Source: an uncultured Roseburia sp. (lineage in GTDB: Bacteria > Bacillota > Clostridia > Lachnospirales > Lachnospiraceae). Taken from it: a stretch of 64,000 bases of DNA. Made by a program: the position numbers and the translations under genes. Numbering within the stretch: position 1 is the first letter of the stretch; every line of letters begins with the position of its first letter. The notes under the pieces were generated by a model, which worked only from the letters and a program-made list of their open reading frames with translations, did no database searches and was not told the DNA's origin. The DNA lies in NCBI GenBank assembly GCA_947647505.1, contig CANSKO010000005.1, positions 80,967 through 144,966 of the forward strand. The letters run 5' to 3'. This document shows, one piece after another, positions 25,365 through 34,299 of the stretch.

Positions 25365-27131
25365 ATGAAGAAATGGAAGAAACGAATGGCAATGGCGCTT
25401 GCGCTTGTCATGACGCTTGCAATGAATCTTACCGTATTTGCAGCGCCAGGCAATGTAAAGGAAGCGACGGGGACAGAGGCGGATACGGGAATGATCCGCG
25501 TTGGAGGGATTACATACGAAGCGCCGAAGGAAAATCCGGACGGTACGGCCTCCGGCATCACGGTAACGGCATATCAGATTATCAAAGCCAGCTACGATGC
25601 GGGCACGGGCCTGTTTTCCGGATATCAGGCGCTGTATCCTGATGTAAGTCCTGCAATTTCGCTTCCGGAGGGAACGGAGCTTGAAGCGGAAATTTCAGAA
25701 GAGCAGCTGATGGCGATTGTTAATGCGATTGGCAAGGACGGCGCAAACGCGATTGCAGATACGGCGCATGCGATGACGCTGGGCGAAGATGGCGTCGCGG
25801 TATCGGAGGATAACCTGCCGGTCGGCTCTTATCTTGTCGTAGTAAGCGGCGCAGAGACAAGAGTCTACAATCCGGTCGTAGCGTCGATCTATTACACGAC
25901 GGTAGACGATGGAACCGGAAACGGAATCAATCAGGCGGATTTCAACATTGCGACGACAGATGCCTGGATTAAGGTAAGCGATGTGCCGGAAGTGAAAAAA
26001 GAGATCGTAGAAAGCAAAGAAGACGAAGATGGAAATGTGACGGAAGATAGGCTGAAAGGCAATTCCGCAAATATTGGCGATGTGATCGATTATGCGGTTA
26101 CGGTTGCGCCGGTGCCAAACTATGGCGGCTCCTATCCGAAACTCAACGTAGTCGATACGCTGCATGACGGACTGACCTATAACCCGGATAAAGGCGTTTC
26201 GGTCGTTGTAAAAGACGCCGCTGCAAAAGCGGATGACGTAGACGCAATGGCGGTTGGCGACGTAACGCTGACGGAAGGCACGGACTATACGCTTACGGTG
26301 AGCGAAGACAAAAAAACGATAACGGTTGATTTCGTTGTAAACGGTCAGTATATGCTCAACAGCTACACAGGCGGAACGGTAGAAATTCGTTATTCGGCTA
26401 TTCTTGGAAAAGACGCCAACATCAATCAGGATGCAAACGTCAATGAGGTAACGCTGAATTATTCGAAGGATTCGAAGGTAGAAGGCGAGGACGGAGAAGA
26501 CGACGATGAAGTTTACAGCTATACGTTTGACATTGACGGCGCTGTAGACGGCTCCGTAACAAATAATATTGTGACAAAGACGGGCGAAGAAGCGGATGAA
26601 CAGGATCCGGAGAAAAAAGCGCCGCTTCAGGGAGCGGAGTTTACGCTGTATACGGATGAAGCGTGTACGGAGGTTTATCAGAATCGCGCAACGGGATTTA
26701 CCGGCTCGGTGGAGTCCGATGAAAAAGGCCAGCTTCCGATTTACGGCCTTGCAGCGGGCACATATTATCTGAAGGAGACGAAGGCTCCGGAAGGATATTC
26801 TCTGAATACGCATGTATTCCCGATTGTTATTACGCCATCTTATGGAGCGGACGGCAAACTGACGGGCTGGGAGATTACGATCGACGGCAAAGAGACGTCT
26901 TCGTTTGGCGTGACGCATACGAAAGAGACGAATGCGGAAACGGGAGAAGAAAGTGAAAAGACGGAAGTGTCTTCCACAGAGAAAAACGAAACGTTTATTC
27001 CAAATACGAAGCTGACAGAGCTTCCGTCTACCGGTGGCATCGGTACGACGATTTTCCCAGTTGCGGGCTGCCTGATTATGGTAACGGCGGCGGCATTGTT
27101 CTTTGCAAGCCGCAGGAAGTCCTCAAAATAG
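25365..27131 (+). CDS. Major pilin, isopeptide-forming, LPSTG-anchored
   Basis: A 588-residue fimbrial shaft protein. The signal peptide ends after LTVFAA. An N-terminal D1 domain (about 35-210), a D2 fimbrial isopeptide domain (about 235-380, opening GDVIDYAVTV) and a SpaA-like domain (about 417-505, with YLKETKAPEGY) follow. The sortase signal LPSTG is at about 553-557, then a membrane helix and basic tail. This is the pattern of Gram-positive backbone pilins polymerised by class C sortases. A canonical YPK pilin motif is not certain: the only YPK falls at the start of D2. ATG 25365 is preferred, as it gives a normal signal peptide and has AAGGA upstream. Two class C sortases follow. Confidence 0.92.
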   Translation: MKKWKKRMAMALALVMTLAMNLTVFAAPGNVKEATGTEADTGMIRVGGITYEAPKENPDGTASGITVTAYQIIKASYDAGTGLFSGYQALYPDVSPAISLPEGTELEAEISEEQLMAIVNAIGKDGANAIADTAHAMTLGEDGVAVSEDNLPVGSYLVVVSGAETRVYNPVVASIYYTTVDDGTGNGINQADFNIATTDAWIKVSDVPEVKKEIVESKEDEDGNVTEDRLKGNSANIGDVIDYAVTVAPVPNYGGSYPKLNVVDTLHDGLTYNPDKGVSVVVKDAAAKADDVDAMAVGDVTLTEGTDYTLTVSEDKKTITVDFVVNGQYMLNSYTGGTVEIRYSAILGKDANINQDANVNEVTLNYSKDSKVEGEDGEDDDEVYSYTFDIDGAVDGSVTNNIVTKTGEEADEQDPEKKAPLQGAEFTLYTDEACTEVYQNRATGFTGSVESDEKGQLPIYGLAAGTYYLKETKAPEGYSLNTHVFPIVITPSYGADGKLTGWEITIDGKETSSFGVTHTKETNAETGEESEKTEVSSTEKNETFIPNTKLTELPSTGGIGTTIFPVAGCLIMVTAAALFFASRRKSSK

Positions 27132-27145
27132 CAAAAGGTGACTGG

Positions 27146-27176
27146 CCGGGGCGGGGCGAATGCGTCCGTCCCGGCA
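27146..27176 (+). promoter_or_regulatory. GC-rich hairpin between major pilin and sortase genes
   Basis: An 11-bp stem (27146-27156 with 27166-27176, two G-U pairs) with no U-run. It may protect the pilin message 3' end and reduce read-through into the sortase genes, giving much pilin and little enzyme. Confidence 0.6.
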
Positions 27177-27209
27177 TCTTATAAGCATGCAGCGGCAAGG
27201 AGAGTTCGG

Positions 27210-28265
27210 ATGAAGAAAACAACAAAGAAAAGCAAAATCGTTGCCTTACTTTTATTTGCAGCCGGGTTGTCCTTACTGCTGTATCCGCTTGTGGCGAATC
27301 AGTGGAACGCGTATCGGCAATCCAGACTGATTGGCGCATATGAAGCTACGGTAGCGCAGATGGAGGATGCCGGCGAACTGGATTATCAGGCGCAAAAAGA
27401 CAGCGCATACGCATACAATCAGGCGCTGCTGCCCCGTATTTTGCCCGATTCGTTTGCGGTGGCAAAAGCGAAGGAAGCGGACTCGGAGTATTTGTCCTGT
27501 CTGAATCTGGCCGGGGACGGAATGATGGGACGGATTGAGATTCCCAAAATTGACGTCAATATTCCCATTTTTCATACGACGAAAGAAGAAGTCCTGCAAA
27601 AAGCGGCAGGGCATCTGGAAGGCAGCTCGCTTCCCGTTGGAGGCGAAAATACGCATGCGGTAATTTCTGCGCACAGGGGGCTGCCAAGCGCAACGCTGTT
27701 TACGGATCTGGATCAATTGCAGAAAGGCGACCACTTTCTTCTATATATATTAGACGATGTGCTCTGCTATCAGGTCGATCAGATTACGGTTTCGGAACCG
27801 GAAGATACGAGCGCGCTGGCTGTGGAGGATGGCCGGGATCTGGTGACGCTTTTAACGTGTACGCCGTACAGCGTAAACAGCCACAGGCTTCTCGTGCGGG
27901 GGAGCCGTGTGGATTATGTGGAATCGGCAATGGAGCAGGTGCCGACGGCTTTGTTTGGCGTCAGCGCGCATACGAGCTATCTGCTGTGGGTTCTTGTGGG
28001 CTGTTTTGTAACGGGAATCTGCATTTTGTTTCTGTTTCTTTTGGAGAAGAAGCGAAAGCGTGCGGCTTTGCCCGCGTGCGCGCTGTCTGCCGGGACGGAA
28101 ACGAAGCGCAGGGAATATCAGGACTATGACGATATGGAAACGTATGACGGGTATGTGGAATATACCGATTATGAGAACTGCGGTTATATCGAATACGAAG
28201 AGAATGATTCGTACGAGGGCTATCGTGATTTTGACGGGGAAGACGATGCTGAAACGCAGAAATAA
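27210..28265 (+). CDS. Class C sortase with acidic, Tyr-rich cytoplasmic tail
   Basis: A 351-residue pilin-polymerising transpeptidase. It has an N-terminal membrane helix (about residues 8-27) and a sortase core with His155 (SAHRGL), Cys217 (TLLTCTPY) and Arg226 (NSHRLLV). A second membrane helix follows at about 250-275, as expected for class C. A classic DPF/DPW lid motif is not visible. After the second helix comes an unusual tail of about 65 residues, crowded with Tyr, Asp and Glu (EYEENDSYEGY type), predicted inside the cell. ATG 27210 is chosen because AAGGAGAG precedes it; the longer frame lies in the hairpin spacer. Confidence 0.93.
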   Translation: MKKTTKKSKIVALLLFAAGLSLLLYPLVANQWNAYRQSRLIGAYEATVAQMEDAGELDYQAQKDSAYAYNQALLPRILPDSFAVAKAKEADSEYLSCLNLAGDGMMGRIEIPKIDVNIPIFHTTKEEVLQKAAGHLEGSSLPVGGENTHAVISAHRGLPSATLFTDLDQLQKGDHFLLYILDDVLCYQVDQITVSEPEDTSALAVEDGRDLVTLLTCTPYSVNSHRLLVRGSRVDYVESAMEQVPTALFGVSAHTSYLLWVLVGCFVTGICILFLFLLEKKRKRAALPACALSAGTETKRREYQDYDDMETYDGYVEYTDYENCGYIEYEENDSYEGYRDFDGEDDAETQK

Positions 28266-28283
28266 AGGTGTGAGGAAGCAGAT

Positions 28284-29144
28284 ATGAAAAGAAAGATTTC
28301 AGGCATCCTGTTCGGATTGATGTTTCTTCTGGGATTTGGGATTCTGGCGTATCCAACCATCTCCGATCAGTGGAATACGTATCGACAGAGCAAACTGATT
28401 GGCAGCTATGAAAGCACGGTGTCAAAGCTTTCGGAAGCGGATTTTAAACAGGAATGGGAGTCTGCCAGGCGTTTTAACGATACGATGGAACAAAATCGCG
28501 TATATGAGGACGTTTTTGGCGCATCGGATAAAAGCGACGTGGATTCGGACTACTGGAACGTGTTAAATGTAGCGGGAGACGGGATTATGGGGTATTTGTC
28601 CATACCAGGCATTCACGTCAGGCTTGCGATTTATCATGGCACGGCAGAGGAAGAGCTGCAAACGGGCGTCGGGCATCTGGGCGGCACAAAGCTTCCGATC
28701 GGCGGAAGCGGCACGCATTGCGTCCTTGCGGCGCACAGAGGGCTTCCAAGCGCACGGCTGTTTACCGATATTGACCAGATGGAGCGTGGCGACCGGTTTT
28801 ATATTCATGTGCTGGATGAAATTCTGGCGTATCAGGTGGACGCCATACTTCCGATGGTGGAAAAAGACGACGCAAAGACGCTGACGGAAGCGCTTCGCAT
28901 TTCAGAAGGAGAAGATTACGTTACGCTGTTTACCTGTACGCCGTACGGCGTCAATTCGCACCGGCTTTTAGTCCGTGGAACGCGTGTGCCCTACGAGGGT
29001 GAGGAGGAGGAGAAGGGACTGGCGGAGACGATGCTTTCTTCGATTCGCAGTTATTACATGTTCTATCTGCTGTTGGGGCTTTCGGTGGCCCTGCTTGCCA
29101 TATCGATTCTGCGCATTCTGTTTCTGCGCAGGAGAAAAAAATAA
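28284..29144 (+). CDS. Class C sortase (second copy)
   Basis: A 286-residue paralogue of the preceding sortase. The N-terminal SxQWNTYRQSKLIGSYESTV segment matches its neighbour closely. Catalytic residues are His151 (AAHRGL), Cys218 (TLFTCTPY) and Arg227. Two membrane helices (about 7-25 and 255-278) flank the core, and it ends in a short RRRKK tail. It lacks the acidic tail of the first copy. The duplication suggests division of labour: one copy for the shaft pilin, the other for tip or accessory subunits. GTGAGGAAG precedes the start. Confidence 0.94.
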   Translation: MKRKISGILFGLMFLLGFGILAYPTISDQWNTYRQSKLIGSYESTVSKLSEADFKQEWESARRFNDTMEQNRVYEDVFGASDKSDVDSDYWNVLNVAGDGIMGYLSIPGIHVRLAIYHGTAEEELQTGVGHLGGTKLPIGGSGTHCVLAAHRGLPSARLFTDIDQMERGDRFYIHVLDEILAYQVDAILPMVEKDDAKTLTEALRISEGEDYVTLFTCTPYGVNSHRLLVRGTRVPYEGEEEEKGLAETMLSSIRSYYMFYLLLGLSVALLAISILRILFLRRRKK

Positions 29145-29174
29145 AATTCCTTTGAGAAGGGAGAGGAGAGGGAT

Positions 29175-30620
29175 ATGAAGGATGCATGGAAAAAAGGAAG
29201 CGTTCTTGCTTTGGCGCTTGCATTGCTGTTTCTGCTGCCGGTAACGTCTGCGTCAGGCGCGGCAGCCGGAATCGATGGGAACCGGACGGATGGTTCGATT
29301 ACATTTGAGATTGGAACGGACGACGCGCAGCTTGCGCAGATAGAGCTTCCGATTGACGTCTATCGCGTGGCCGGCGTCACGGCTTCGGGCGGCTATACGG
29401 CGTTAGCGGACTTTGAAGATCTGAAGCTGCCGGCCGCAGACGATGACATGACGGCGGAGGCGTGGCGGCAAAGCGCAAAAGCGGCAAATGCGTTCGTGGA
29501 AGAGAAGGGCCTTACACCGGATGAAACGATCGTTTTAAACCGGAAAGATGCGGCGAATACGGCAGAGAATTTACAGCCGGGACTGTATCTGATTGCAGCG
29601 CGGACCGTGCAGAATGCGCAGCAGACCTGGAGCTTTGCGCCGTATCTGCTTCCGCTTCCGTTTTTTGCGTACGACGCTGCGGACGCGTCGGATGGCGAAT
29701 GGGTTTATCAGGTAAAAACAGAGCTGAAGCCGGATTTGTCGGATCTTTATGGCGATCTGGAAATCACAAAGACGCTGCATGCATACAATCAGACGCTGGG
29801 AAATGCGTTTTTCGTGTTTCAGGTCGAGGCGGTAAAAGAGGGAAAGAAGGTGTACAGCGGCGTCGTATCGGTCAATTTTGACGGACCGGGACAAAAAAGC
29901 ATTCTGGTCAGCCGTCTTCCGGCAGGAGCTGAGGTGACGGTAACGGAAGTATACAGCGGCGCAAGCTATACGGCCGTTGCGGGAACGGAACAGAAAACGT
30001 GGATTGTCGCGGAAGGAGAGGACGGACATCCGGCCGGCGTGTCATTTCAAAATACATATGACGACCGTTTGAACAGCAGTACGGGGATTGTGAATCAGTT
30101 TCGCTATGAAAATGGAACATGGGACTGGCAGAAGCAGACCCAGGATGGCGGACCCGGGACGGGAAAGGCGGATGGAACAGGAAAGAATGTAAAAGGCAGC
30201 GGCGCGTCAGGAGCGGGCGCAGACGTTTCTTTTGAGCAGGAAACAAAAGAAGCGGGCGCAGCTTCTGTAAAGGAGCGTGCGGCAGAGCTTACGAAAAGCG
30301 AGGAGACGCATCATGCAGAGAAAACGTCCGTTCAGACTGCGGGCGCGGCGCCTGTTTGGACAGAAGAGACGAACGTGCGGCAGGATGGCGGGGATACAGC
30401 TCCTCAGGCGTCTGCAAAGGACGATGCGCCGGAGCAGGAAGCGCGTGCGCTTACAGAATCCAAAGACGGCTTTGTGCCGCTTTCCGGCTTGATCGGGGAG
30501 TTGTTTTCGGATGAAAATGCATCGCGGGTAACGGGCGTGTTTGCGTTGGCGGCTCTGGTCGCATTTGCATTGGCATTTGGCCTTGTGCGGTTTATAAAAT
30601 ACAGGAGGAATGGGCGATGA
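29175..30620 (+). CDS. Pilin-like surface protein without a clear LPXTG motif
   Basis: A 481-residue exported protein with a signal peptide (about residues 8-29). An N-terminal pilin-like domain contains LQPGLYLIAARTV and YLLPLPF, as in SpaH-type minor pilins. A second beta domain opens GDLEITKTLHAYNQTLGNAFF (Cna-B/DUF7601-like). A low-complexity T/E/A/G-rich stalk follows (about residues 315-435). It ends with a hydrophobic helix and RFIKYRRNGR tail. The region before the helix reads FVPLSGLIGELF rather than LPXTG, so it may stay membrane-anchored or use a divergent sortase signal. GAGAGGAGAGGG precedes the start, and the stop overlaps the next gene by ATGA. Confidence 0.8.
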   Translation: MKDAWKKGSVLALALALLFLLPVTSASGAAAGIDGNRTDGSITFEIGTDDAQLAQIELPIDVYRVAGVTASGGYTALADFEDLKLPAADDDMTAEAWRQSAKAANAFVEEKGLTPDETIVLNRKDAANTAENLQPGLYLIAARTVQNAQQTWSFAPYLLPLPFFAYDAADASDGEWVYQVKTELKPDLSDLYGDLEITKTLHAYNQTLGNAFFVFQVEAVKEGKKVYSGVVSVNFDGPGQKSILVSRLPAGAEVTVTEVYSGASYTAVAGTEQKTWIVAEGEDGHPAGVSFQNTYDDRLNSSTGIVNQFRYENGTWDWQKQTQDGGPGTGKADGTGKNVKGSGASGAGADVSFEQETKEAGAASVKERAAELTKSEETHHAEKTSVQTAGAAPVWTEETNVRQDGGDTAPQASAKDDAPEQEARALTESKDGFVPLSGLIGELFSDENASRVTGVFALAALVAFALAFGLVRFIKYRRNGR

Positions 30621-31171
30621 TAAGAAGGTTTGGAAAAACCGGAACAGTTCTTGCAGCTGCCGCTCTTGCGCTTGTGTTTTGCCTGGGCGTTGACAGTGCA
30701 ATGGCATATTTTACGACGTATGCGACGGCGGGCGGCGAGGCGGGCGTCCGGCTTGGATTTGCGACGACCGTGCCGCAGGAGACGGTAAGCGACTGGACGA
30801 AGCATGTAACGATTGCAAATACGGGCGATCAGGATTGCTTTGTGCGCGTAAAGGCATTTGCCGGAGCAGACTATCAGGAGTTGCTTACGTATGCGGATGC
30901 AGAGGGGAAATGGCAGCCAGGCGCGGACGGCTATTATTATTACAGCGACGTCGTTCCTGCGGGCGGGAGCACGCAGGAGCTTCTGATCGGCATACGCGCG
31001 ATTAAGGACAGCATGGAGGCGGCCGCGCAGCCAGAAGATTTTAACGTCATTGTCGTGCAGGAATGCACGCTGGCGATTTATGATGCATCCGGACAGCCGA
31101 CGGCAGACTGGAGCCGCATTGTAAGCTCCGTTACAGGAAGCGGCGCCACAGAGGAAGGGGGCGGCAGATAG
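30617..31171 (+). CDS. TasA/camelysin-like (SipW-dependent) fibre protein
   Basis: A 184-residue exported protein. The hydrophobic leader (about residues 10-28) is followed directly by SAMAYFTTYATAGGEAG, the AYFT pattern seen after SipW-type cleavage sites in TasA/CalY proteins. A single beta-rich domain follows, with KHVTIANTGDQDCFVRVKAFAG, typical of the TasA fold. The C-terminus is a short Gly/Glu tail with no membrane helix, so it is secreted. TasA-type proteins form biofilm fibres. It overlaps the previous gene and is directly joined to the next. Confidence 0.75.
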   Translation: MIRRFGKTGTVLAAAALALVFCLGVDSAMAYFTTYATAGGEAGVRLGFATTVPQETVSDWTKHVTIANTGDQDCFVRVKAFAGADYQELLTYADAEGKWQPGADGYYYYSDVVPAGGSTQELLIGIRAIKDSMEAAAQPEDFNVIVVQECTLAIYDASGQPTADWSRIVSSVTGSGATEEGGGR

Positions 31172-31924
31172 ATGAGGAAAAAAAAGAAGAGGTTTGCCGC
31201 AAAGCCGGCGGCGCTGCTTACGATTGCCGCGCTTTTGCTGTTGTTTAGCGCCGTTGGAAGCGCCAGGGCCGCGCTGCTGTATTACAGCGAAAATTATGCG
31301 GCGCAGGTGACCGTTTCCAATATTGGCGTAACGCTGATGGAAAATGAGACGGCAGTTGGGTATCGGGATTACCGGCACAAAGACGATGCGTGGAACGAAG
31401 CGTCCGGCACGCTGCTTTCGGCTCTGGAAGAGCAGGAAGAAGGGCTGCTGCCGGGAAAGGAATATCCGGAGCGGCTCGCCGTCAAAAACAGCGGCTCGAT
31501 CGATACGTATGTGCGGGTGATTGTCAGAAAAAGCTGGGTGGATGCGGATGGAAGGGATACGACGCTTTCTCCGGCGCTGATTGATCTGCATTTTTGTGAG
31601 AATGGATGGATTCTCGATGCAGACGCTTCAACGGCGGAGCGGACAGTGCTTTATTATGCGAAGCCGCTTACGGCAGGGGAAAGCACGGGCGACCTGACGG
31701 ATTCGTTTCGCATTGATCCTGCCATATGCAGCAAGGTGGAACAAAGCGTAACGGAGGAAAACGGCGCGCAGACGATTACGATGGCGTATGCGTACGATGG
31801 CATGCGGGCGCGTCTGGACGCAGAAGCGGACGCAGTGCAGACGCACAATGCAAAAGACGCGATCAAAAGCGCATGGGGTGTGGATGTGGAGATTGCGGCA
31901 GACGGTCGTCTGCAATTAAAATAA
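31172..31924 (+). CDS. Second TasA/camelysin-like fibre protein
   Basis: A 250-residue exported protein starting immediately after the preceding stop. A basic N-terminus and hydrophobic leader end in ARAALLYYSENY. They are followed by AQVTVSNIGVTLMEN and LPGKEYPERLAVKNSGSIDTYVRVIV, a pattern common in clostridial TasA-like proteins. It is secreted, with no C-terminal anchor. It is probably a substrate of the SipW-type signal peptidase at the end of the operon and a partner subunit of the other TasA-like protein. Confidence 0.75.
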   Translation: MRKKKKRFAAKPAALLTIAALLLLFSAVGSARAALLYYSENYAAQVTVSNIGVTLMENETAVGYRDYRHKDDAWNEASGTLLSALEEQEEGLLPGKEYPERLAVKNSGSIDTYVRVIVRKSWVDADGRDTTLSPALIDLHFCENGWILDADASTAERTVLYYAKPLTAGESTGDLTDSFRIDPAICSKVEQSVTEENGAQTITMAYAYDGMRARLDAEADAVQTHNAKDAIKSAWGVDVEIAADGRLQLK

Positions 31925-31937
31925 GGAGGTACAAATC

Positions 31938-32720
31938 GTGACAAAAAAATTTTTGTGCCTTTTTGCGGCAGTCCTGTTGCTTTTTACGACGGAAGGCAAT
32001 GTATGCGCGGAAGAACTGAAAAGCTCCCGCTCCTGGAACGTAGAGTTTGACGGAAGCAAAATGAACAGCAATTTCAAGTCATCGGAAATGACGGAGGAGA
32101 TTTATCAGATTCTGCCGGGCGATACGATCCGTCTGAAAATCGGGATAAAAAATGCCGGAGACGGCGATACAAACTGGTATATGACGAATGAAGTTTTAAA
32201 AACGCTGGAAGATACGCAGAGCGTGGCGGAAGGCGGCGCGTATACGTATATTCTGACGTACGTAAACGGCGCCGGGCAGGAGACGGTTCTTTACAGCAGC
32301 GAAGTCGTGGGCGGAGAAGGAGAGACGAAAGCGGGCGTTGGACTGAATCAGGCGACGGACGCACTGGGCGAATGGTTTTTTCTGGACGGTCTTTCTTCCG
32401 GGGAAAAGGGAACGGTATATCTGACGGTCGGCCTGGACGGGGAAACGCAGGGAAATGCATATCAGGATACGCTTGCCCGCCTGAAAATGAACTTTGCCGT
32501 AGAAGAGCATGCGTCCATATCCGAACGGGACAGGGAGCGGCATACGGCAACTCCCGCCAGTCCTTTGGGGCCTTTGGGCAGAAATATTCCGAAAACGGGC
32601 GATGAAACGGATCTTCTGTTCTGGTGCGCGTCTGCGCTTGTGTGTGGAGTGATGTTTCTGATACTTGGACTTTTGCTGTTAAAACAGAAAAAAGAGGACG
32701 GGGAGGAGGAAGCCGGATGA
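31938..32720 (+). CDS. Surface protein with IPKTG sorting signal
   Basis: A 260-residue exported protein starting with GTG, fixed by a perfect AAGGAGGT seven bases upstream. It has a signal peptide (to about residue 24), a TasA-like beta domain with ILPGDTIRLKIGIKNAGDGDTNWYM, a short Thr/Pro/Arg linker, IPKTG at about residue 217, a membrane helix and a KKEDGEEEAG tail. IPKTG differs from the LPSTG of the shaft pilin, so a different sortase, such as the class B enzyme at the end of the locus, may act on it. It could anchor the TasA-like fibre to the wall. Confidence 0.78.
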   Translation: MTKKFLCLFAAVLLLFTTEGNVCAEELKSSRSWNVEFDGSKMNSNFKSSEMTEEIYQILPGDTIRLKIGIKNAGDGDTNWYMTNEVLKTLEDTQSVAEGGAYTYILTYVNGAGQETVLYSSEVVGGEGETKAGVGLNQATDALGEWFFLDGLSSGEKGTVYLTVGLDGETQGNAYQDTLARLKMNFAVEEHASISERDRERHTATPASPLGPLGRNIPKTGDETDLLFWCASALVCGVMFLILGLLLLKQKKEDGEEEAG

Positions 32721-33769
32721 AGAACATAAAAAAAGCAGCAGCTGCGCTGCTTCTGTGGACGGCGGCATGCCTTGCGCCCCTTTCGGATGCGTTTGCAGAA
32801 GAGGCGGCCTATACGTATACGGTAACGTTTTATGCCGGGAATCAGGGAACGTTTGCAGACGCTGCGGGACTTTCCGTAAAGGGAGGAGCCGGCGCGATAC
32901 GGACGGAAGCGGATCGGATCACGATTACCGGTTTAAAAAACGGCGACATCGTATCGTTTGACGTACAGGCGGGCGCAATTGCCATGCCGCAGCAGGGGAA
33001 ATATTATATCCGGGGCGTGCGCGAGAGCGGAAGGGACAACAATACGACGACAGCCTCGGCGTTTAAAGTAAGCGGCGATATGGATTATGTCGTTGCGTAC
33101 GGCATTCGGGGCGATACGGTGTCGTATCGCGTCAGGTATCAGGATACCGCCGGAAATGCGCTTGCTGCCGACAGGACATATTATGGAAACGTTGGCGATA
33201 AAGCCGTCGCCGCGTATTTGTATATGGAAGGCTATACGCCGCAGGCGCTTTCTGTCGCAAAGACGTTAAGCGCAGATGAAACGGAAAACGTGCTGACGTT
33301 TGTCTATGTCAAAGAGGAAACGGAAAATGGCGCGCCTCCATCTGAAAGCGCGGACGCGCCGTCTGCGGAAAATGAGAACGCGTTGCAGCAGACGACAAAC
33401 GGCGGAGAAGAAAATGGAGCGGCGGGCGCAGAAGACGCGCCGCAGGAGGCAGGGCAGGAAAATGCGCCGGCGGAAGCCGGAGCAGATGCGCAAGAGGGAA
33501 ATCCGGATGATGGAGAGCAGGTCAGCCTGCCGGATGAACAGGTTCCCTTAGAGCAGGAGCTTTTGGATCTGGATGATGAAGAAACGCCGAAAGCCAATAT
33601 CCTGCTGGATGAAGAGGATCTGGAAAGAAGCATGCCGCTTATGCTGCGCGGTGGAACGGGTGTGGCCGCTGCGTCGGCGCTGTTGGTTCTGTTTCTTGTG
33701 CTGATGCGGCGCAGAAAGAAAATGCGTGCAGAGGAAATCATGCGAAAAGGAGACGAAAAAGAGCATTGA
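32717..33769 (+). CDS. Exported MucBP-like protein with acidic stalk and membrane anchor
   Basis: A 350-residue exported protein with a signal peptide ending near AFAEE. An N-terminal YTVTFYAGNQGTF domain and a middle VSYRVRYQDTAGNALA domain like MucBP or internalin-type repeats follow. Then comes a long stalk very rich in E, A, G, P and Q (about 205-310) and a C-terminal hydrophobic helix with RRRKK. No LPXTG is evident before the helix (LMLRGGTG), so it is probably a membrane protein. The ATG overlaps the previous stop (ATGA) with GGAGGA upstream; the longer frame from 32624 is inside the previous gene. Confidence 0.78.
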   Translation: MKNIKKAAAALLLWTAACLAPLSDAFAEEAAYTYTVTFYAGNQGTFADAAGLSVKGGAGAIRTEADRITITGLKNGDIVSFDVQAGAIAMPQQGKYYIRGVRESGRDNNTTTASAFKVSGDMDYVVAYGIRGDTVSYRVRYQDTAGNALAADRTYYGNVGDKAVAAYLYMEGYTPQALSVAKTLSADETENVLTFVYVKEETENGAPPSESADAPSAENENALQQTTNGGEENGAAGAEDAPQEAGQENAPAEAGADAQEGNPDDGEQVSLPDEQVPLEQELLDLDDEETPKANILLDEEDLERSMPLMLRGGTGVAAASALLVLFLVLMRRRKKMRAEEIMRKGDEKEH

Positions 33770-34299
33770 GTAAGAAAACATCCGGTTCAGATCAGAAGAA
33801 AAGAAAGAACCAGGCCGCTATGCTTTGCAGCGGCCTGGGTATCTTTTTGTTGCTTGCAGTCATATTGCTGTGTCTGCCGCTGACGCTTCCCAAAGCGTTT
33901 GGCTATCAGATGTATCATGTGATCAGCGGAAGCATGGAGCCTGAAATTCCGGTGGGAAGTCTTTTGTATGTGCGTCCGATGGAGCCGGAACAGGTAGAAA
34001 ACGGCGATATTATCGCGTTTTATGGAGCGGAAGGAGAGGACGCCATCGTAACGCACCGGGTTTTAGAAAACAGGACGCTGATGGGCGAATTTGTTACAAA
34101 GGGCGACGCCAATCAGACGGCAGACATGCGTCCGGTTCCGTATGCGGACATGATCGGACAGGTCAGCATAACCATTCCGGGAGCCGGCGTGGCGTATGCG
34201 TTTTTTGTCAGCGCGCCCGGCAGGGCCGCAGCTGTGGCGGCCGTGGCTGTGGCCCTGCTGTTACAGGCAGCGGCCGCCTGTATGGAAAAGAAAAAATAG
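33766..34299 (+). CDS. sipW: SipW-type signal peptidase I
   Basis: A 177-residue signal peptidase of the ER/archaeal type. The catalytic Ser56 is in SGSMEP, and the base is His97 in VTHRV rather than the Lys of LepB. That is the SipW hallmark. Two membrane helices (about residues 18-42 and 145-172) are present. It starts with TTG overlapping the previous stop (TTGA), and AAAGGAG lies 13 bases upstream, a little far. SipW enzymes process TasA-like proteins, two of which are encoded just upstream. It ends one base before the convergent sortase stop. Confidence 0.9.
   Translation: MSKKTSGSDQKKRKNQAAMLCSGLGIFLLLAVILLCLPLTLPKAFGYQMYHVISGSMEPEIPVGSLLYVRPMEPEQVENGDIIAFYGAEGEDAIVTHRVLENRTLMGEFVTKGDANQTADMRPVPYADMIGQVSITIPGAGVAYAFFVSAPGRAAAVAAVAVALLLQAAAACMEKKK

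Noticed and set aside
26116..26160. YPK in the major pilin as the pilin motif used by class C sortases.
   Set aside because: It lies at the opening of the D2 isopeptide domain where many pilins have a different strand. It could be coincidental, so I did not call the linking lysine.
25695..26918. 407-codon minus-strand frame opposite the major pilin gene.
   Set aside because: A shadow with Arg/Ile-rich, non-protein-like composition. The + strand has clear pilin domains.
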